Source: Neisseria perflava
GTDB taxonomy: Bacteria; Pseudomonadota; Gammaproteobacteria; Burkholderiales; Neisseriaceae
Direction: 5' to 3'
Length of the DNA: 37,533 nucleotides
Assembly (NCBI RefSeq): GCF_024170405.1
Contig: NZ_JALJYC010000025.1
Span: forward strand, 1 to 37,533
In this document: piece after piece, positions 13,693 through 21,984 of the stretch
Layout: each line of letters begins with the position of its first letter
Position numbering within the stretch: the stretch's first letter is position 1
The notes under the pieces: generated by a model
Database searches by the model: none
What the model was told of the DNA's origin: nothing
Seen by the model: only the letters and a program-made list of their open reading frames with translations
Position numbers and translations under genes: made by a program

Positions 13693-14823
13693 TTATTCCT
13701 CCCGGCGGCGGGGTCTTTGCTCGTTGCCGATACCCATCAGAAGCGCCAGCACCATCACTATCGACAAAGTCGCCGTGCCGCCGTAGCTGACCAGCGGCAG
13801 CGGCACGCCAACCACCGGCAGAATGCCGCTGACCATGCCCATATTAACGAAGGCGTAGCAGAAAAACGTCATCGTCAGCGCTCCCGCCAGCGTGCGGCTG
13901 TACAAGGATTTCGCCCGCGACGCGATATACAGGCCGCGTGCCAGAATAATCAGGTACACCAGCAATAATAACGTATTGCCGATTAAGCCGAACTCCTCGC
14001 CGAAAACGGCGAAAATAAAGTCGGTAGTGGATTCGGGGATATAGTCGAGGTGGGTCTGCGTACCGTTGAGCCAGCCTTTGCCCCATACGCCGCCCGAACC
14101 GATGGCAATCATGGATTGGATGATGTGATAACCGTCGCCGAGCGGATCTTTGGTCGGATCGAGCAGAGTCAGTACACGCGCTTTTTGGTAATCATGCATG
14201 CCGTAGTTCCACATCAGCGGCAAGGCGGCGATGAAGGCGACGATTGCGGCAAAAATCACTTTCCACGGCAATCCGGCGAAGAACACCACAAACAGGCCGG
14301 AAGCCATAATCAGAGTGGCTGTACCCAAATCAGGCTGCTTCAAAATCAAACCTACCGGCACCACCACCAAAGCCATCGCCGCCAAATAATGATACCAGCG
14401 CAAACGGCCTTCGTAGCGCTGAAAATACCAAGCCACCGTCATCGGCAGACCGATTTTCATGATTTCAGACGGCTGGATACGGCCGACACCGATATTCAGC
14501 CAACGGGTCGAACCGTTGACCGTTACCCCCGCCACTTCCACACCAATCAACAGCACCACGCCAATCACATAAATCGGCAGCGCAATCTTAGCCACTTTCT
14601 CCGGCTTGATACTGGCCACCAACCACAATAGGGCAAAACCTAATACCGTATGCAGGGTTTTGTTTTCCAGTTGGCCGAACTCCTGCCCGTCTGCCGAATA
14701 CAGCAGAAACAGACTCATGATGTACACCGCCAACATCGCAAAAAACAACCACGGGTCAATCGGCTCCCACACGGTTTGGCGGATTTTCTTCCATAAACTG
14801 GTCGGATGATTATTTTCCGTCAT
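13693..14823 (-). CDS. rodA: peptidoglycan glycosyltransferase RodA (MrdB), SEDS family
   Basis: A 376-residue polytopic SEDS protein that polymerises glycan strands for side-wall growth with PBP2. Signature stretches include NGSTRWLNIGVGRIQPSEIMKIGLPM, KQPDLGTATLI, and the late PVVGVPLPLVSYGGTATLSIVMVLALLM. About ten membrane helices are visible. The start at 14823 is preceded by GGAGGGAAAAC and overlaps the mrdA stop by 14 nt, implying coupled translation. A longer frame from 14874 would lie inside mrdA. The pairing with mrdA directly upstream is the classic rod-shape arrangement. Confidence 0.95.
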   Translation of the reverse strand: MTENNHPTSLWKKIRQTVWEPIDPWLFFAMLAVYIMSLFLLYSADGQEFGQLENKTLHTVLGFALLWLVASIKPEKVAKIALPIYVIGVVLLIGVEVAGVTVNGSTRWLNIGVGRIQPSEIMKIGLPMTVAWYFQRYEGRLRWYHYLAAMALVVVPVGLILKQPDLGTATLIMASGLFVVFFAGLPWKVIFAAIVAFIAALPLMWNYGMHDYQKARVLTLLDPTKDPLGDGYHIIQSMIAIGSGGVWGKGWLNGTQTHLDYIPESTTDFIFAVFGEEFGLIGNTLLLLVYLIILARGLYIASRAKSLYSRTLAGALTMTFFCYAFVNMGMVSGILPVVGVPLPLVSYGGTATLSIVMVLALLMGIGNEQRPRRREE

Positions 14824-16897
14824 GTTTTCCCTCCGCCGCGCTTGCTGCTGCGGTATTCTGTGCCGCATTTCCATTGTCGGTCTGATTTAAGCCGTAGGCC
14901 GTCTGAAAAACCGACGGCATTACCTTTTTCTGCGTTTTCTTCGTACCTGCAGCAAAAACCGGCTCTGCGTCGGCCTGTTCTTCAGCAGGCAATTGATTCG
15001 GCTTCAGATTCAGCATATAAAAATCAGTCAAACTGCGCGCGGCAGGCGCGGCATTCGCCCCCCAACCGCCGTTTTCCAGCAAAACAGCCGTGGCGATTTC
15101 CGGCTTGGCAATCGGTGCAAACGAAATAAACCAGGCATGGTCGCGGTGTTGTTCGGCCAAGGCCGCCGCATTATATTTCTGCCCCTGTTTGATTTGCACC
15201 ACCTGCGCCGTACCGGTTTTACCGCCCATGGTGTATGGCGGCATACCGATACGCCAAGCCGTGCCGCCCGGTTTCAACACTTTACCCATCGCCTGCTTCA
15301 CATATTCGAAATTGTCTTGCTTAAACGGAATTTTGTGCGACGGATTCGGGTTAATCAGGGTAATCTCGCGATTGTTGTAATCCAGCAATTCTTTGACCAA
15401 ATGCGGACGATAAACCACGCCGTCATTAGCCAAAGAAGCAGTGGCATGCGCCATCTGCAACGGCGTGTAGGCGTTATAACCCTGCCCTACGCTGACCGAG
15501 ACCATCTCGCCCACATGCCATTCGCGGTTGGCTTTATTTTTGGATTTGGCAAAACGCTTGGCCTTCCATTCTCGGCTGGGCAAGACACCTTTGTATTCAT
15601 TGGGCAGGTCAATGCCGGTCGGCTGGCCGAAACCGAATTGCACTAAATACGGCTGCGCCTTATCAATCCCCAACTCATAACCCATACGGTAGAAGAAGGT
15701 ATCGGAAGACACTTGAATCGCCTTGCTCAAATTGGCGCTGCCGTGACCGCGTCGGGCTGCATCGCGGAACACATGGCGGCTGCCCGGAATGCTCCATGCA
15801 CCGGGCGCGGGAACAACTGTGCTTTGGGTTAATTTACCGCTTTCCAATAAAGCCATACCCATAAACGGCTTAAACGTCGAACCCGGCGGGTACAGACCTT
15901 GGGTCACACGGTTAATTAACGGTTTTTTCCAGTCTTCATTCAAAGCTTTCCAAGTATCGCTGTCAATGCCGTCAATAAACAGATTCGGATCAAACGACGG
16001 TTTGGAAACAAATGCCAACACATCTCCGTTTTGCGGATTCAATGCTACCATCGCTCCCCTGCGGTTGCCAAAAATGTGGTCAGCTTCCTGCTGCATACGG
16101 ATATCCATCGCCAAGCGCAGGGTTTGCCCCATCTTCGGCGGTACGTTTTTCAGCACCCTGACAATATTGCCATAGGCATCTTTTTCTACTTCCTGATAAC
16201 CGGGCACACCATGCAACTGGTTTTCATAATACGCTTCCAAACCTGATTTACCGATATGCGTGCTGCCGCGATACAAGGCGGTCAGCCCTTCTTCTTCCAA
16301 GCGCTCTTGGTCGCGGTCGCTGATACGGCCGATGTAGCCTAAGAAATGCGAAGTCAGTTTACCGTAAGGATATTCGCGGAAGGTGCGAGAATTGATTTCC
16401 ACACCTTTAAATTCGTGCAAATGTACCGCTAATTTAGCCGCTTCTTCATCAGTCAGTTTCAGTTTCAACGGCACATTTTCGTATTTGCGGTAACTCTCGC
16501 GGTATTTTTTAAAGCGTTTCAAATCGGTGGCGCTGATGTCCACATATTTGCCCAACGCCTGCACCAAGTCATCCATCTTACCTTCAATTTTGTTTGGAAT
16601 CACTTCCAGCGAAAATACGGCATAGTTCTTTGCCAACGGCACGCCGTTAATATCAACAATTTCACCGCGAATCGGCGGTGTCGGAATGATGGTAATGCGG
16701 TTGGTAGAAGCCTGGCCGGAGAAATCGTCATGACGCACCACCTGTAGATAGACAAACCGCACCAGCAGCAAGCAGAAAAACACCACAATCAGCACAAAAG
16801 CCACAAACAGGCGCAGCAAAAAATCAGGTTGCGCCGTATTTGCGGCGGCATTAGGTTTAACCGGCTTGGCAGACGGTTTACGGTTCGGCATATTCAT
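14810..16897 (-). CDS. mrdA: penicillin-binding protein 2 (MrdA), elongation transpeptidase
   Basis: A 695-residue class B PBP. A basic cytoplasmic tail precedes one membrane helix at about 29-52. A dimerisation region runs from about 60 to 240, and the transpeptidase domain carries Ser340-Thr-Phe-Lys (active site), Ser397-Ser-Asp and Lys560-Thr-Gly. It crosslinks lateral-wall peptidoglycan and activates RodA. A longer C-terminal tail than usual (about 60 residues, Ala- and Gln-rich after NLKPNQLPAEEQ) adds to the length. The ATG overlaps the mreD stop (ATGA). This is PBP2 of the elongasome, not the septal PBP2 (PenA) of gonococcal resistance. Confidence 0.96.
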   Translation of the reverse strand: MNMPNRKPSAKPVKPNAAANTAQPDFLLRLFVAFVLIVVFFCLLLVRFVYLQVVRHDDFSGQASTNRITIIPTPPIRGEIVDINGVPLAKNYAVFSLEVIPNKIEGKMDDLVQALGKYVDISATDLKRFKKYRESYRKYENVPLKLKLTDEEAAKLAVHLHEFKGVEINSRTFREYPYGKLTSHFLGYIGRISDRDQERLEEEGLTALYRGSTHIGKSGLEAYYENQLHGVPGYQEVEKDAYGNIVRVLKNVPPKMGQTLRLAMDIRMQQEADHIFGNRRGAMVALNPQNGDVLAFVSKPSFDPNLFIDGIDSDTWKALNEDWKKPLINRVTQGLYPPGSTFKPFMGMALLESGKLTQSTVVPAPGAWSIPGSRHVFRDAARRGHGSANLSKAIQVSSDTFFYRMGYELGIDKAQPYLVQFGFGQPTGIDLPNEYKGVLPSREWKAKRFAKSKNKANREWHVGEMVSVSVGQGYNAYTPLQMAHATASLANDGVVYRPHLVKELLDYNNREITLINPNPSHKIPFKQDNFEYVKQAMGKVLKPGGTAWRIGMPPYTMGGKTGTAQVVQIKQGQKYNAAALAEQHRDHAWFISFAPIAKPEIATAVLLENGGWGANAAPAARSLTDFYMLNLKPNQLPAEEQADAEPVFAAGTKKTQKKVMPSVFQTAYGLNQTDNGNAAQNTAAASAAEGKHDGK

Positions 16898-17397
16898 CGG
16901 CGGTTACGGTAAGAACGGGTGATAATCAACAGCAGTTGGCTGAGCAGCGGCCAAATCAGTGCCCCGACAAACGGGGCGATAAAGCTCTGCCAGGTGATGA
17001 TCTGATGATTAAGAAACAGCCGCGCCACCACTAAAACAGCTTGGTTACACAACAATGCAGCCAGTACCACAAAAATCTGCATGACATGACCATACAGCAT
17101 GATTTGGCGGTGGCGGTTTAAAATAAAAAATACCATCACGCTATAAGACAAGGCGTGTAAGCCCAAAGAAGCCGCCGTGCCGACATCGGCCAGCAGGCCG
17201 ACGATAAAGGCTACACCCAACCCTACCCTTTGCGAGCAGTGCATAGACCAATACAGCAACGTCAAAGCCGTCAGCTCAGGCAGCCAGAAAAAGACATCAA
17301 ACGGGAAAGGCATGAATTCCAGCAACATGGCCACGACAAAGCTGCCGATAATCACATGCCACGGCATGATTTGGAAAGAATCGTCAAAATCGCTCAT
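16894..17397 (-). CDS. mreD: rod shape-determining protein MreD
   Basis: A 167-residue inner-membrane protein with about five to six helices. It matches the MreD pattern of a short charged start, FMPFPFDVFFWLPELTALTLLYW, then GLGVAFIVGLLADVGTAASLGLHALSY (the G-L-x-x-D motif) and a C-terminal R-S-Y-R-N-R-R tail. It joins MreC and MreB to the wall synthases. It is 6 nt after mreC and overlaps mrdA by 4 nt. Confidence 0.93.
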   Translation of the reverse strand: MSDFDDSFQIMPWHVIIGSFVVAMLLEFMPFPFDVFFWLPELTALTLLYWSMHCSQRVGLGVAFIVGLLADVGTAASLGLHALSYSVMVFFILNRHRQIMLYGHVMQIFVVLAALLCNQAVLVVARLFLNHQIITWQSFIAPFVGALIWPLLSQLLLIITRSYRNRR

Positions 17398-17403
17398 AAC
17401 AAG

Positions 17404-18246
17404 TCAAGGTTGGACAGTTTTAGGCGTTTGTTGGGACACGACCAACACAAAGCGGCTGCCGCGCAAAGCCGCAAACGGCTCAAGCGTGGTAGCGTAATAC
17501 GGCGTACCGGAAGCGCGTACCACTTCCTTGACCGTTGCCACGGGAATACCAGCCGGATAAACGCTATCCAGACCGGAAGTCAAAAGAATGTCGTTGGGTT
17601 TCAAATCAGAAGAAGTCGGAAAATAACGCAATTCCGGACGGGTACCGTTGCCGTACAACAGGTTGTTTTCACCCGTACGCTCAACCGTTACCGGCACAAT
17701 ACTGTCATTGGCCGACAATAATGTGACTTCCGAACTGTAAGGCTGTACCTGGGTCAACTGACCAAGCAGGCCGCCTTTGTCGATGACCGCATCGCCGTTT
17801 TGCAAACCGTTGCTGCTGCCTTTATTGATAATCAGTTTTTCCGAGAGCGGGTCTTTACCGTTGGACACCACTTCTGCCCCTACCACATCACGGATACCGC
17901 GCTGCTGCAAACCATACAGCTTTTTCAATTCGCTCAATTCGCTCAAATTGACTTTGTCACGCTGCAAACGGGTTTTCAGACGGCCGTTTTCCTCCAGCAA
18001 CAAACGGTTTTGTTCCAGCAAACCCGCCTGCGACTGAGTTAAATTACTGATATGCTGATACAGGCGCACCGGTTGGTTGGCTACCCATTGCAGCGGATAC
18101 AAAACCGTTGCCGCTACTTGGCGCAGCGACTGCACGGCTGAAAAGCGGCTGTCCAACACCAGCAAACAAACGGCCAATACTGCATACGCCAGCAGGCGTA
18201 AAAGCAGACCGCCGCCCTGAGCGTCAAAACGCAAAGATGATTTCAT
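17404..18246 (-). CDS. mreC: rod shape-determining protein MreC
   Basis: A 280-residue single-pass inner-membrane protein with a large periplasmic part. The membrane helix is LLLRLLAYAVLAVCLLVLDS near residues 14-33. A coiled coil (SQAGLLEQNRLLLEENGRLKTRLQRDKVNLSELSELKKL) at about 75-115 precedes the beta-barrel domain with VVGAEVVSNGKDPLSEKLIINKGSSNGLQNGDAVI. MreC docks on PBP2 and activates the RodA-PBP2 pair. It lies 12 nt after mreB with AAGGTGTCAC ahead of its ATG. The length is slightly short relative to some beta-proteobacterial homologues. Confidence 0.95.
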   Translation of the reverse strand: MKSSLRFDAQGGGLLLRLLAYAVLAVCLLVLDSRFSAVQSLRQVAATVLYPLQWVANQPVRLYQHISNLTQSQAGLLEQNRLLLEENGRLKTRLQRDKVNLSELSELKKLYGLQQRGIRDVVGAEVVSNGKDPLSEKLIINKGSSNGLQNGDAVIDKGGLLGQLTQVQPYSSEVTLLSANDSIVPVTVERTGENNLLYGNGTRPELRYFPTSSDLKPNDILLTSGLDSVYPAGIPVATVKEVVRASGTPYYATTLEPFAALRGSRFVLVVSQQTPKTVQP

Positions 18247-18258
18247 AAGCGTGACACC

Positions 18259-19299
18259 TTAGGGATTTTCCGCGAATACGGCATCCCATTTGCCGACATA
18301 ATCCAACGCCTTGCCTGCACCGTAAGCCACGCAGTTCAAAGGCTGATCGGCAATACCCACCGGCAAGCCGGTCGCGTCGGCCAACAGCGTATCCATCCCT
18401 TGCAGCAGCGCACCGCCGCCAGTCAACATAATACCTCGGTCGGCAATATCGCCGGCCAATTCAGGAGGTGCCTGCTCCAGTGCCAAACGCACAGCGCGCA
18501 CGATTTGGTTCAACGGCTCACTCAAGGCTTCGCGGATTTCATCAGAGGTCACCGCCACAGATTTGGGCGTACCTTCGGCCAAATCGCGGCCTTTAATCCG
18601 CAACGCCGTCATGGTGTCGTGACCATAGGCAGAACCGATTTTCTTTTTCAAATCTTCCGCCGTTGCCTCTCCGATTAAAATGCCCCGGTTGCGGCGCAGG
18701 TAGTGCACAATGCTTTCATCAAACGCATCGCCGCCGGCACGCACGGAATCCGAATATGCCATACCGCCCAGCGACAAAATGCCGATTTCGGTCGTACCGC
18801 CGCCGATATCGACAATCATCGAACCGGCCGTTTCTTCAATCGGCAAACCCGCACCCAGCGCAGCCGCCATCGGCTCTTCAATCAAATGCACGCTGGAAGC
18901 GCCCGCTGCAAAAACCGAATCGCGGATGGCTTTGCGCTCCACCTGAGTAGAACCCCCCGGCACGCAAATCACCACACGCGGCGGCACTAGCGAACGGCCT
19001 TGGGTTGCTTTTCTCATCAACACACCCAACATACGTTCGGTAATATTGAAATCCGCAATCACACCGTCTTTCATCGGGCGGACAATTTCAATATTGCGCG
19101 GCGCCCGCCCCTGCATTTTTTTGGCTTCCGTCCCCACGGCCAAAATCTTATTTTTACCGCCCGGTAAGCCGGTCTGCACCGCCACAATCGACGGCTCGTC
19201 CAACACAATGCCTTTATCGCGGACATAAATCAGCGTATTGGCCGTACCCAAATCAATGGCAATATCGTTTGAAAAAAAACGGGATAACAAACGTAACAT
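18259..19299 (-). CDS. mreB: actin-like rod shape-determining protein MreB
   Basis: A 346-residue actin-fold ATPase that forms membrane-bound filaments steering lateral wall synthesis. Phosphate 1 is AIDLGTANTLIYV, connecting and phosphate 2 regions include VDIGGGTTEIGILSLGG, and the adenosine site is LTGGGALLQGMDTLL. The N-terminus MLRLLSRFFSNDIAI has the amphipathic helix used for membrane binding. The ATG at 19299 gives the family's standard length; an upstream ATG at 19404 would translate repeat copy C. First gene of the mreBCD-mrdA-rodA-marC operon. Confidence 0.97.
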   Translation of the reverse strand: MLRLLSRFFSNDIAIDLGTANTLIYVRDKGIVLDEPSIVAVQTGLPGGKNKILAVGTEAKKMQGRAPRNIEIVRPMKDGVIADFNITERMLGVLMRKATQGRSLVPPRVVICVPGGSTQVERKAIRDSVFAAGASSVHLIEEPMAAALGAGLPIEETAGSMIVDIGGGTTEIGILSLGGMAYSDSVRAGGDAFDESIVHYLRRNRGILIGEATAEDLKKKIGSAYGHDTMTALRIKGRDLAEGTPKSVAVTSDEIREALSEPLNQIVRAVRLALEQAPPELAGDIADRGIMLTGGGALLQGMDTLLADATGLPVGIADQPLNCVAYGAGKALDYVGKWDAVFAENP

Positions 19300-19329
19300 G
19301 AGAATACCTGAGTTGCGGGCATTTGCCCG

Positions 19330-19490
19330 AGGGGTTTGACCGTGTTTTGCCGTGCGGCAGATTCGGCTGCGGAAAATACGGATGCAAGAAACAAAACGCA
19401 GCAAGGTCGGACACCTTGCGAGTATTTGTGACGCAGCAGGCGCGTTTTCCGCTCCGAATATGGCACGCGGCGAAATACGGCCGAACCCCT
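19330..19490. repeat. long palindromic repeat copy C
   Basis: 161 bp with inverted termini AGGGGTTTGACCGTGTTTTG and, reversed, AGGGGTTCGGCCGTATTTCG. The central GCAAGGTCGGACACCTTGCG (19401-19420) is the same hairpin as in copy B with one change. It ends 30 nt before the mreB ATG. Short translations across it look like proteins but are repeat-derived and differ between copies. Confidence 0.8.
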
Positions 19491-19497
19491 TTTGTGT

Positions 19498-19526
19498 TAT
19501 TTAATTTTTGAAATATGAATAAACAA
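19498..19526 (-). promoter_or_regulatory. weak candidate promoter for mreB
   Basis: Minus strand TTGTTT (19526-19521), 17-bp AT-rich spacer, TAAATA (19503-19498). If used, the transcript would carry all of repeat copy C in its leader, about 190 nt before mreB. The -10 match is poor. Confidence 0.3.
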
Positions 19527-19532
19527 CATGGT

Positions 19533-19544
19533 TTCAGACGGCCT
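19533..19544 (-). other. DNA uptake sequence in the mreB-gatC divergent region
   Basis: TTCAGACGGCCT without an inverted partner. The gap 19300-19735 otherwise holds repeat copies C and D and the promoter candidates. Confidence 0.85.
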
Positions 19545-19583
19545 GCGGACAAATTTGCCGCAACTGCTGTCATACGACACCAT

Positions 19584-19645
19584 CAGGGTCTGCGACATTC
19601 CGCCCCGCCGGACAACAGGCATGAGATGAAATGTAAACAGACCCT
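19584..19645. repeat. palindromic repeat copy D, internally deleted
   Basis: 62 bp with inverted termini AGGGTCTG (19584-19591) and CAGACCCT (19638-19645) and the shared inner words GACATTCC and ATGTAAACAG. The central GCAAGGTGT hairpin of the other copies is missing, so this is a short derivative. Confidence 0.6.
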
Positions 19646-19662
19646 AAGTTTTCAGTTATAAT
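19634..19662 (+). promoter_or_regulatory. candidate sigma-70 promoter for gatC
   Basis: TAAACA at 19634-19639 (4 of 6 to TTGACA), 17-bp spacer, TATAAT at 19657-19662 (perfect). The -35 lies inside the terminus of repeat copy D. Transcription would start near 19669, about 67 nt before gatC. Confidence 0.6.
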
Positions 19663-19735
19663 TCTTCATTTCATTGAAGATGAAACGCAATCATACCCTA
19701 ATAAGGTTGGATTTGCTATCAGACAAGGATTTTTT

Positions 19736-20026
19736 ATGGCTTTGAGTTTACAAGATGTGGAAAAAATCGCCAAACTTTCCCGCCTGCGCCTGAACGACGA
19801 AGAAAAAACGCAGACCCTGCAAGAATTAAACGATATTTTCGCACTGGTTGAAAAAATGCAAACCGTCGATACCGACGGCATCGAACCGATGGCGCACCCG
19901 CACGAAGTCGCCCTGCGATTGCGTGAAGACAAGGTTACCGAAACCGACCATGCCGCCGAATACCAAGCCGTTGCGCCGGAAGTGCGCAACCGTCTGTATA
20001 TCGTACCGCAAGTAATTGAAGAATAA
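19736..20026 (+). CDS. gatC: aspartyl/glutamyl-tRNA amidotransferase subunit C
   Basis: A 96-residue subunit of the GatCAB complex that converts Glu-tRNA(Gln) to Gln-tRNA(Gln), and often Asp-tRNA(Asn) to Asn-tRNA(Asn). GatC wraps around the GatA-GatB interface. The pattern VEKIAKLSRLRLNDEEKTQTLQELNDIFALVEKMQTVDTDGIEPMAHP followed by LREDKVTE is typical. RBS AAGGA lies 8 nt upstream. An inverted DUS pair between gatC and gatA may reduce read-through to gatA. Confidence 0.96.
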   Translation: MALSLQDVEKIAKLSRLRLNDEEKTQTLQELNDIFALVEKMQTVDTDGIEPMAHPHEVALRLREDKVTETDHAAEYQAVAPEVRNRLYIVPQVIEE

Positions 20027-20029
20027 TTT

Positions 20030-20082
20030 TTCAGACGGCCTTCGGCATTTTTTATGCCTACCGAAAAAGAAGGCCGTCTGAA
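20030..20082. terminator. inverted DUS pair between gatC and gatA
   Basis: TTCAGACGGCCTTC (20030-20043) and GAAGGCCGTCTGAA (20069-20082) with a 25-nt loop. A degenerate third copy (GCTGTCTGAA) follows at 20088-20097. No T-run follows the hairpin on the plus strand, so it may act as an attenuator or RNA-stability element rather than a full stop. Confidence 0.6.
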
Positions 20083-20104
20083 CGATGCTGTCTGAAAGAT
20101 TGTT

Positions 20105-21553
20105 ATGACCTCATACACCTTAAAGCAAGCCGCCGACCTGCTGCATGCCAAAAAAATCTCCGCTGTCGAGCTGGCAAACGAATACCTCGCCGCTATCGAG
20201 GCAAAAAATCCTGCCCTCAACGGCTACATTACCTTAAATAAAGAGCTGACACTGGCCGAAGCGCAAGCGGCCGATGCACGTATTGCCACCGGTAACGCGG
20301 GCGCACTGACCGGCGTGCCCGTTGCCTTTAAAGACATTTTCTGTCAAACCGGCTGGAAGAGCGCCTGTTCTTCCAAAATGCTCGATAACTTCGTTTCGCC
20401 CTACACCGCCACCGTGGTGCAAAACCTGCTGAATGAAGGCATGGTAACGCTTGGCCGCACCAATATGGACGAGTTTGCCATGGGTTCGACCAATGAAACC
20501 TCGTTCTACGGCGCGACTAAAAATCCTTGGAATCCCGAACACGTCCCCGGCGGCTCGTCCGGCGGTTCGGCTGCCGTGGTCGCCGCCCGCCTTGCTCCAG
20601 CTGCGCTCGGCTCTGATACCGGCGGTTCCATCCGCCAGCCTGCTTCGCACTGCGGCATTACCGGTATCAAACCGACTTACGGCGTGGTATCCCGTTTCGG
20701 CATGGTGGCCTACGCCTCCAGCTTCGACCAAGCCGGCCCGATGGCACAGACCGCCGAAGACTGCGCCCTGCTGCTGAACGCAATGGCGAGCTTTGACGAG
20801 CGCGATTCCACCAGCTTGGAACGTGCCAAAGAAGATTACACCCGCGATTTAAACCAGCCGCTCAAAGGCATCAAAATCGGCCTGCCAAAAGAATATTTCG
20901 GCAGTCACAACAGCGCCGATGTTCAGACGGCCTTACAGCAAGTCATTGTTTTGCTGAAACAGCAAGGCGCAGAGATGGTCGATGTGACCCTGCCGCAAAC
21001 CGAGCTTTCCATTCCGGCCTATTACGTTTTGACCTCCGCCGAGGCCAGCACCAACCTGTCGCGCTACGACGGAGTGCGCTACGGCCACCGCGCCGCTCAG
21101 TTTGGCGATTTGGAAGAAATGTACAGCAACACCCGCGCCGAAGGTTTCGGCAGCGAAGTGAAGCGCCGCATTATGATTGGTACTTATGTCCTCAGCCACG
21201 GCTATTACGATGCCTATTACCTGAAAGCGCAAAAACTGCGCCGCTTGGTGGCAAATGATTTTCAGACGGCCTTGCAAGGCTGCGACCTGATTCTCGGCCC
21301 GGCCGCACCGACCGCCGCGCCCAAACTCGGCAGCAATATCCAAGATCCGGTGCAGATGTACCTCTCCGACATCTACACCATTGCTGTGAATCTGGCCGGC
21401 CTGCCCGCCATGAGTCTGCCTGCCGGTTTCTCTTCAGACGGCCTGCCTGTGGGCGTGCAACTGATTGGCAATTATTTCAGCGAAGCCAAATTATTGAATG
21501 TGGCGCACCAGGTGCAACAAAACAGCGACTGGCATTTGAAAGCGCCCGAATGA
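20105..21553 (+). CDS. gatA: aspartyl/glutamyl-tRNA amidotransferase subunit A
   Basis: A 482-residue amidase subunit that releases ammonia from glutamine for the transamidation. The Ser-Ser-Lys triad is visible: Lys76 in GVPVAFKDIF, Ser151 in PGGSSGGSAAV and Ser175 in SDTGGSIRQPA. Length is normal. Three DUS lie in-frame inside the gene (20922-20933, 21261-21272, 21433-21444), read as VQTAL, FQTAL and SSDGL. Its TGA stop overlaps the vsr ATG (ATGA). gatB, usually its direct neighbour, is displaced 2.6 kb downstream by the restriction-modification genes. Confidence 0.97.
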   Translation: MTSYTLKQAADLLHAKKISAVELANEYLAAIEAKNPALNGYITLNKELTLAEAQAADARIATGNAGALTGVPVAFKDIFCQTGWKSACSSKMLDNFVSPYTATVVQNLLNEGMVTLGRTNMDEFAMGSTNETSFYGATKNPWNPEHVPGGSSGGSAAVVAARLAPAALGSDTGGSIRQPASHCGITGIKPTYGVVSRFGMVAYASSFDQAGPMAQTAEDCALLLNAMASFDERDSTSLERAKEDYTRDLNQPLKGIKIGLPKEYFGSHNSADVQTALQQVIVLLKQQGAEMVDVTLPQTELSIPAYYVLTSAEASTNLSRYDGVRYGHRAAQFGDLEEMYSNTRAEGFGSEVKRRIMIGTYVLSHGYYDAYYLKAQKLRRLVANDFQTALQGCDLILGPAAPTAAPKLGSNIQDPVQMYLSDIYTIAVNLAGLPAMSLPAGFSSDGLPVGVQLIGNYFSEAKLLNVAHQVQQNSDWHLKAPE

Positions 21554-21984
21554 CCGACAGGCTGACACCCGAACAGCGCAAAAAGTGCATGCAGGCCAAC
21601 AAAAGCAAAGGCACAAAACCTGAGCTTTTGCTGGCTAAAGCCATGTGGCAGCTTGGACTGCGCTACCGTAAAAACAGCAACACCGTTTTCGGCAAACCTG
21701 ATTTCAGTTTTAAAAAATACAAAATCGCCGTTTTTATCGACGGCGAATTTTGGCACGGTAAGGATTGGGAACAGCGTAAAAACGACTTGAAGAGCAACCG
21801 CGAATTTTGGATTGCCAAAATCGAACGCAATATGCGGCGCGACATTGAAGTGACCGGCCAGCTGGAAGCAGAAGACTGGCAGGTCTTCAGATTTTGGGGA
21901 AAGGATATTACGAAAAATGCCCAACCTGCCGCACAAAAAATATACAGAGCCATCAATGAAAAAAGAGATTTATCCCGAAAATAA
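21550..21984 (+). CDS. vsr: very short patch repair endonuclease Vsr
   Basis: A 144-residue nicking endonuclease that corrects T:G mismatches formed when 5-methylcytosine deaminates. The family opening LTPEQRKKCMQANKSKGTKPELLLAKAMW is present, as are KPDFSFKKYKIAVFIDGEFWHGKDW (catalytic Asp and metal-site residues) and NREFWIAKIERNMRRD. It begins at the gatA stop and ends 29 nt inside the methyltransferase start, so translation is coupled both ways. Vsr genes typically travel with 5-methylcytosine methylases, as here. A+T content rises from this gene onward, unlike the gat genes. Confidence 0.95.
   Translation: MTDRLTPEQRKKCMQANKSKGTKPELLLAKAMWQLGLRYRKNSNTVFGKPDFSFKKYKIAVFIDGEFWHGKDWEQRKNDLKSNREFWIAKIERNMRRDIEVTGQLEAEDWQVFRFWGKDITKNAQPAAQKIYRAINEKRDLSRK

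Noticed and set aside
14810..16897. mrdA as penA-type resistance PBP2
   Set aside because: Its position between mreD and rodA and the overlap with both identify the elongation PBP2, not septal PBP2/FtsI.
20030..20097. Riboswitch or T-box before gatA
   Set aside because: The structure is accounted for by an inverted DUS pair and a degenerate third copy; no T-box or specifier motif is visible.
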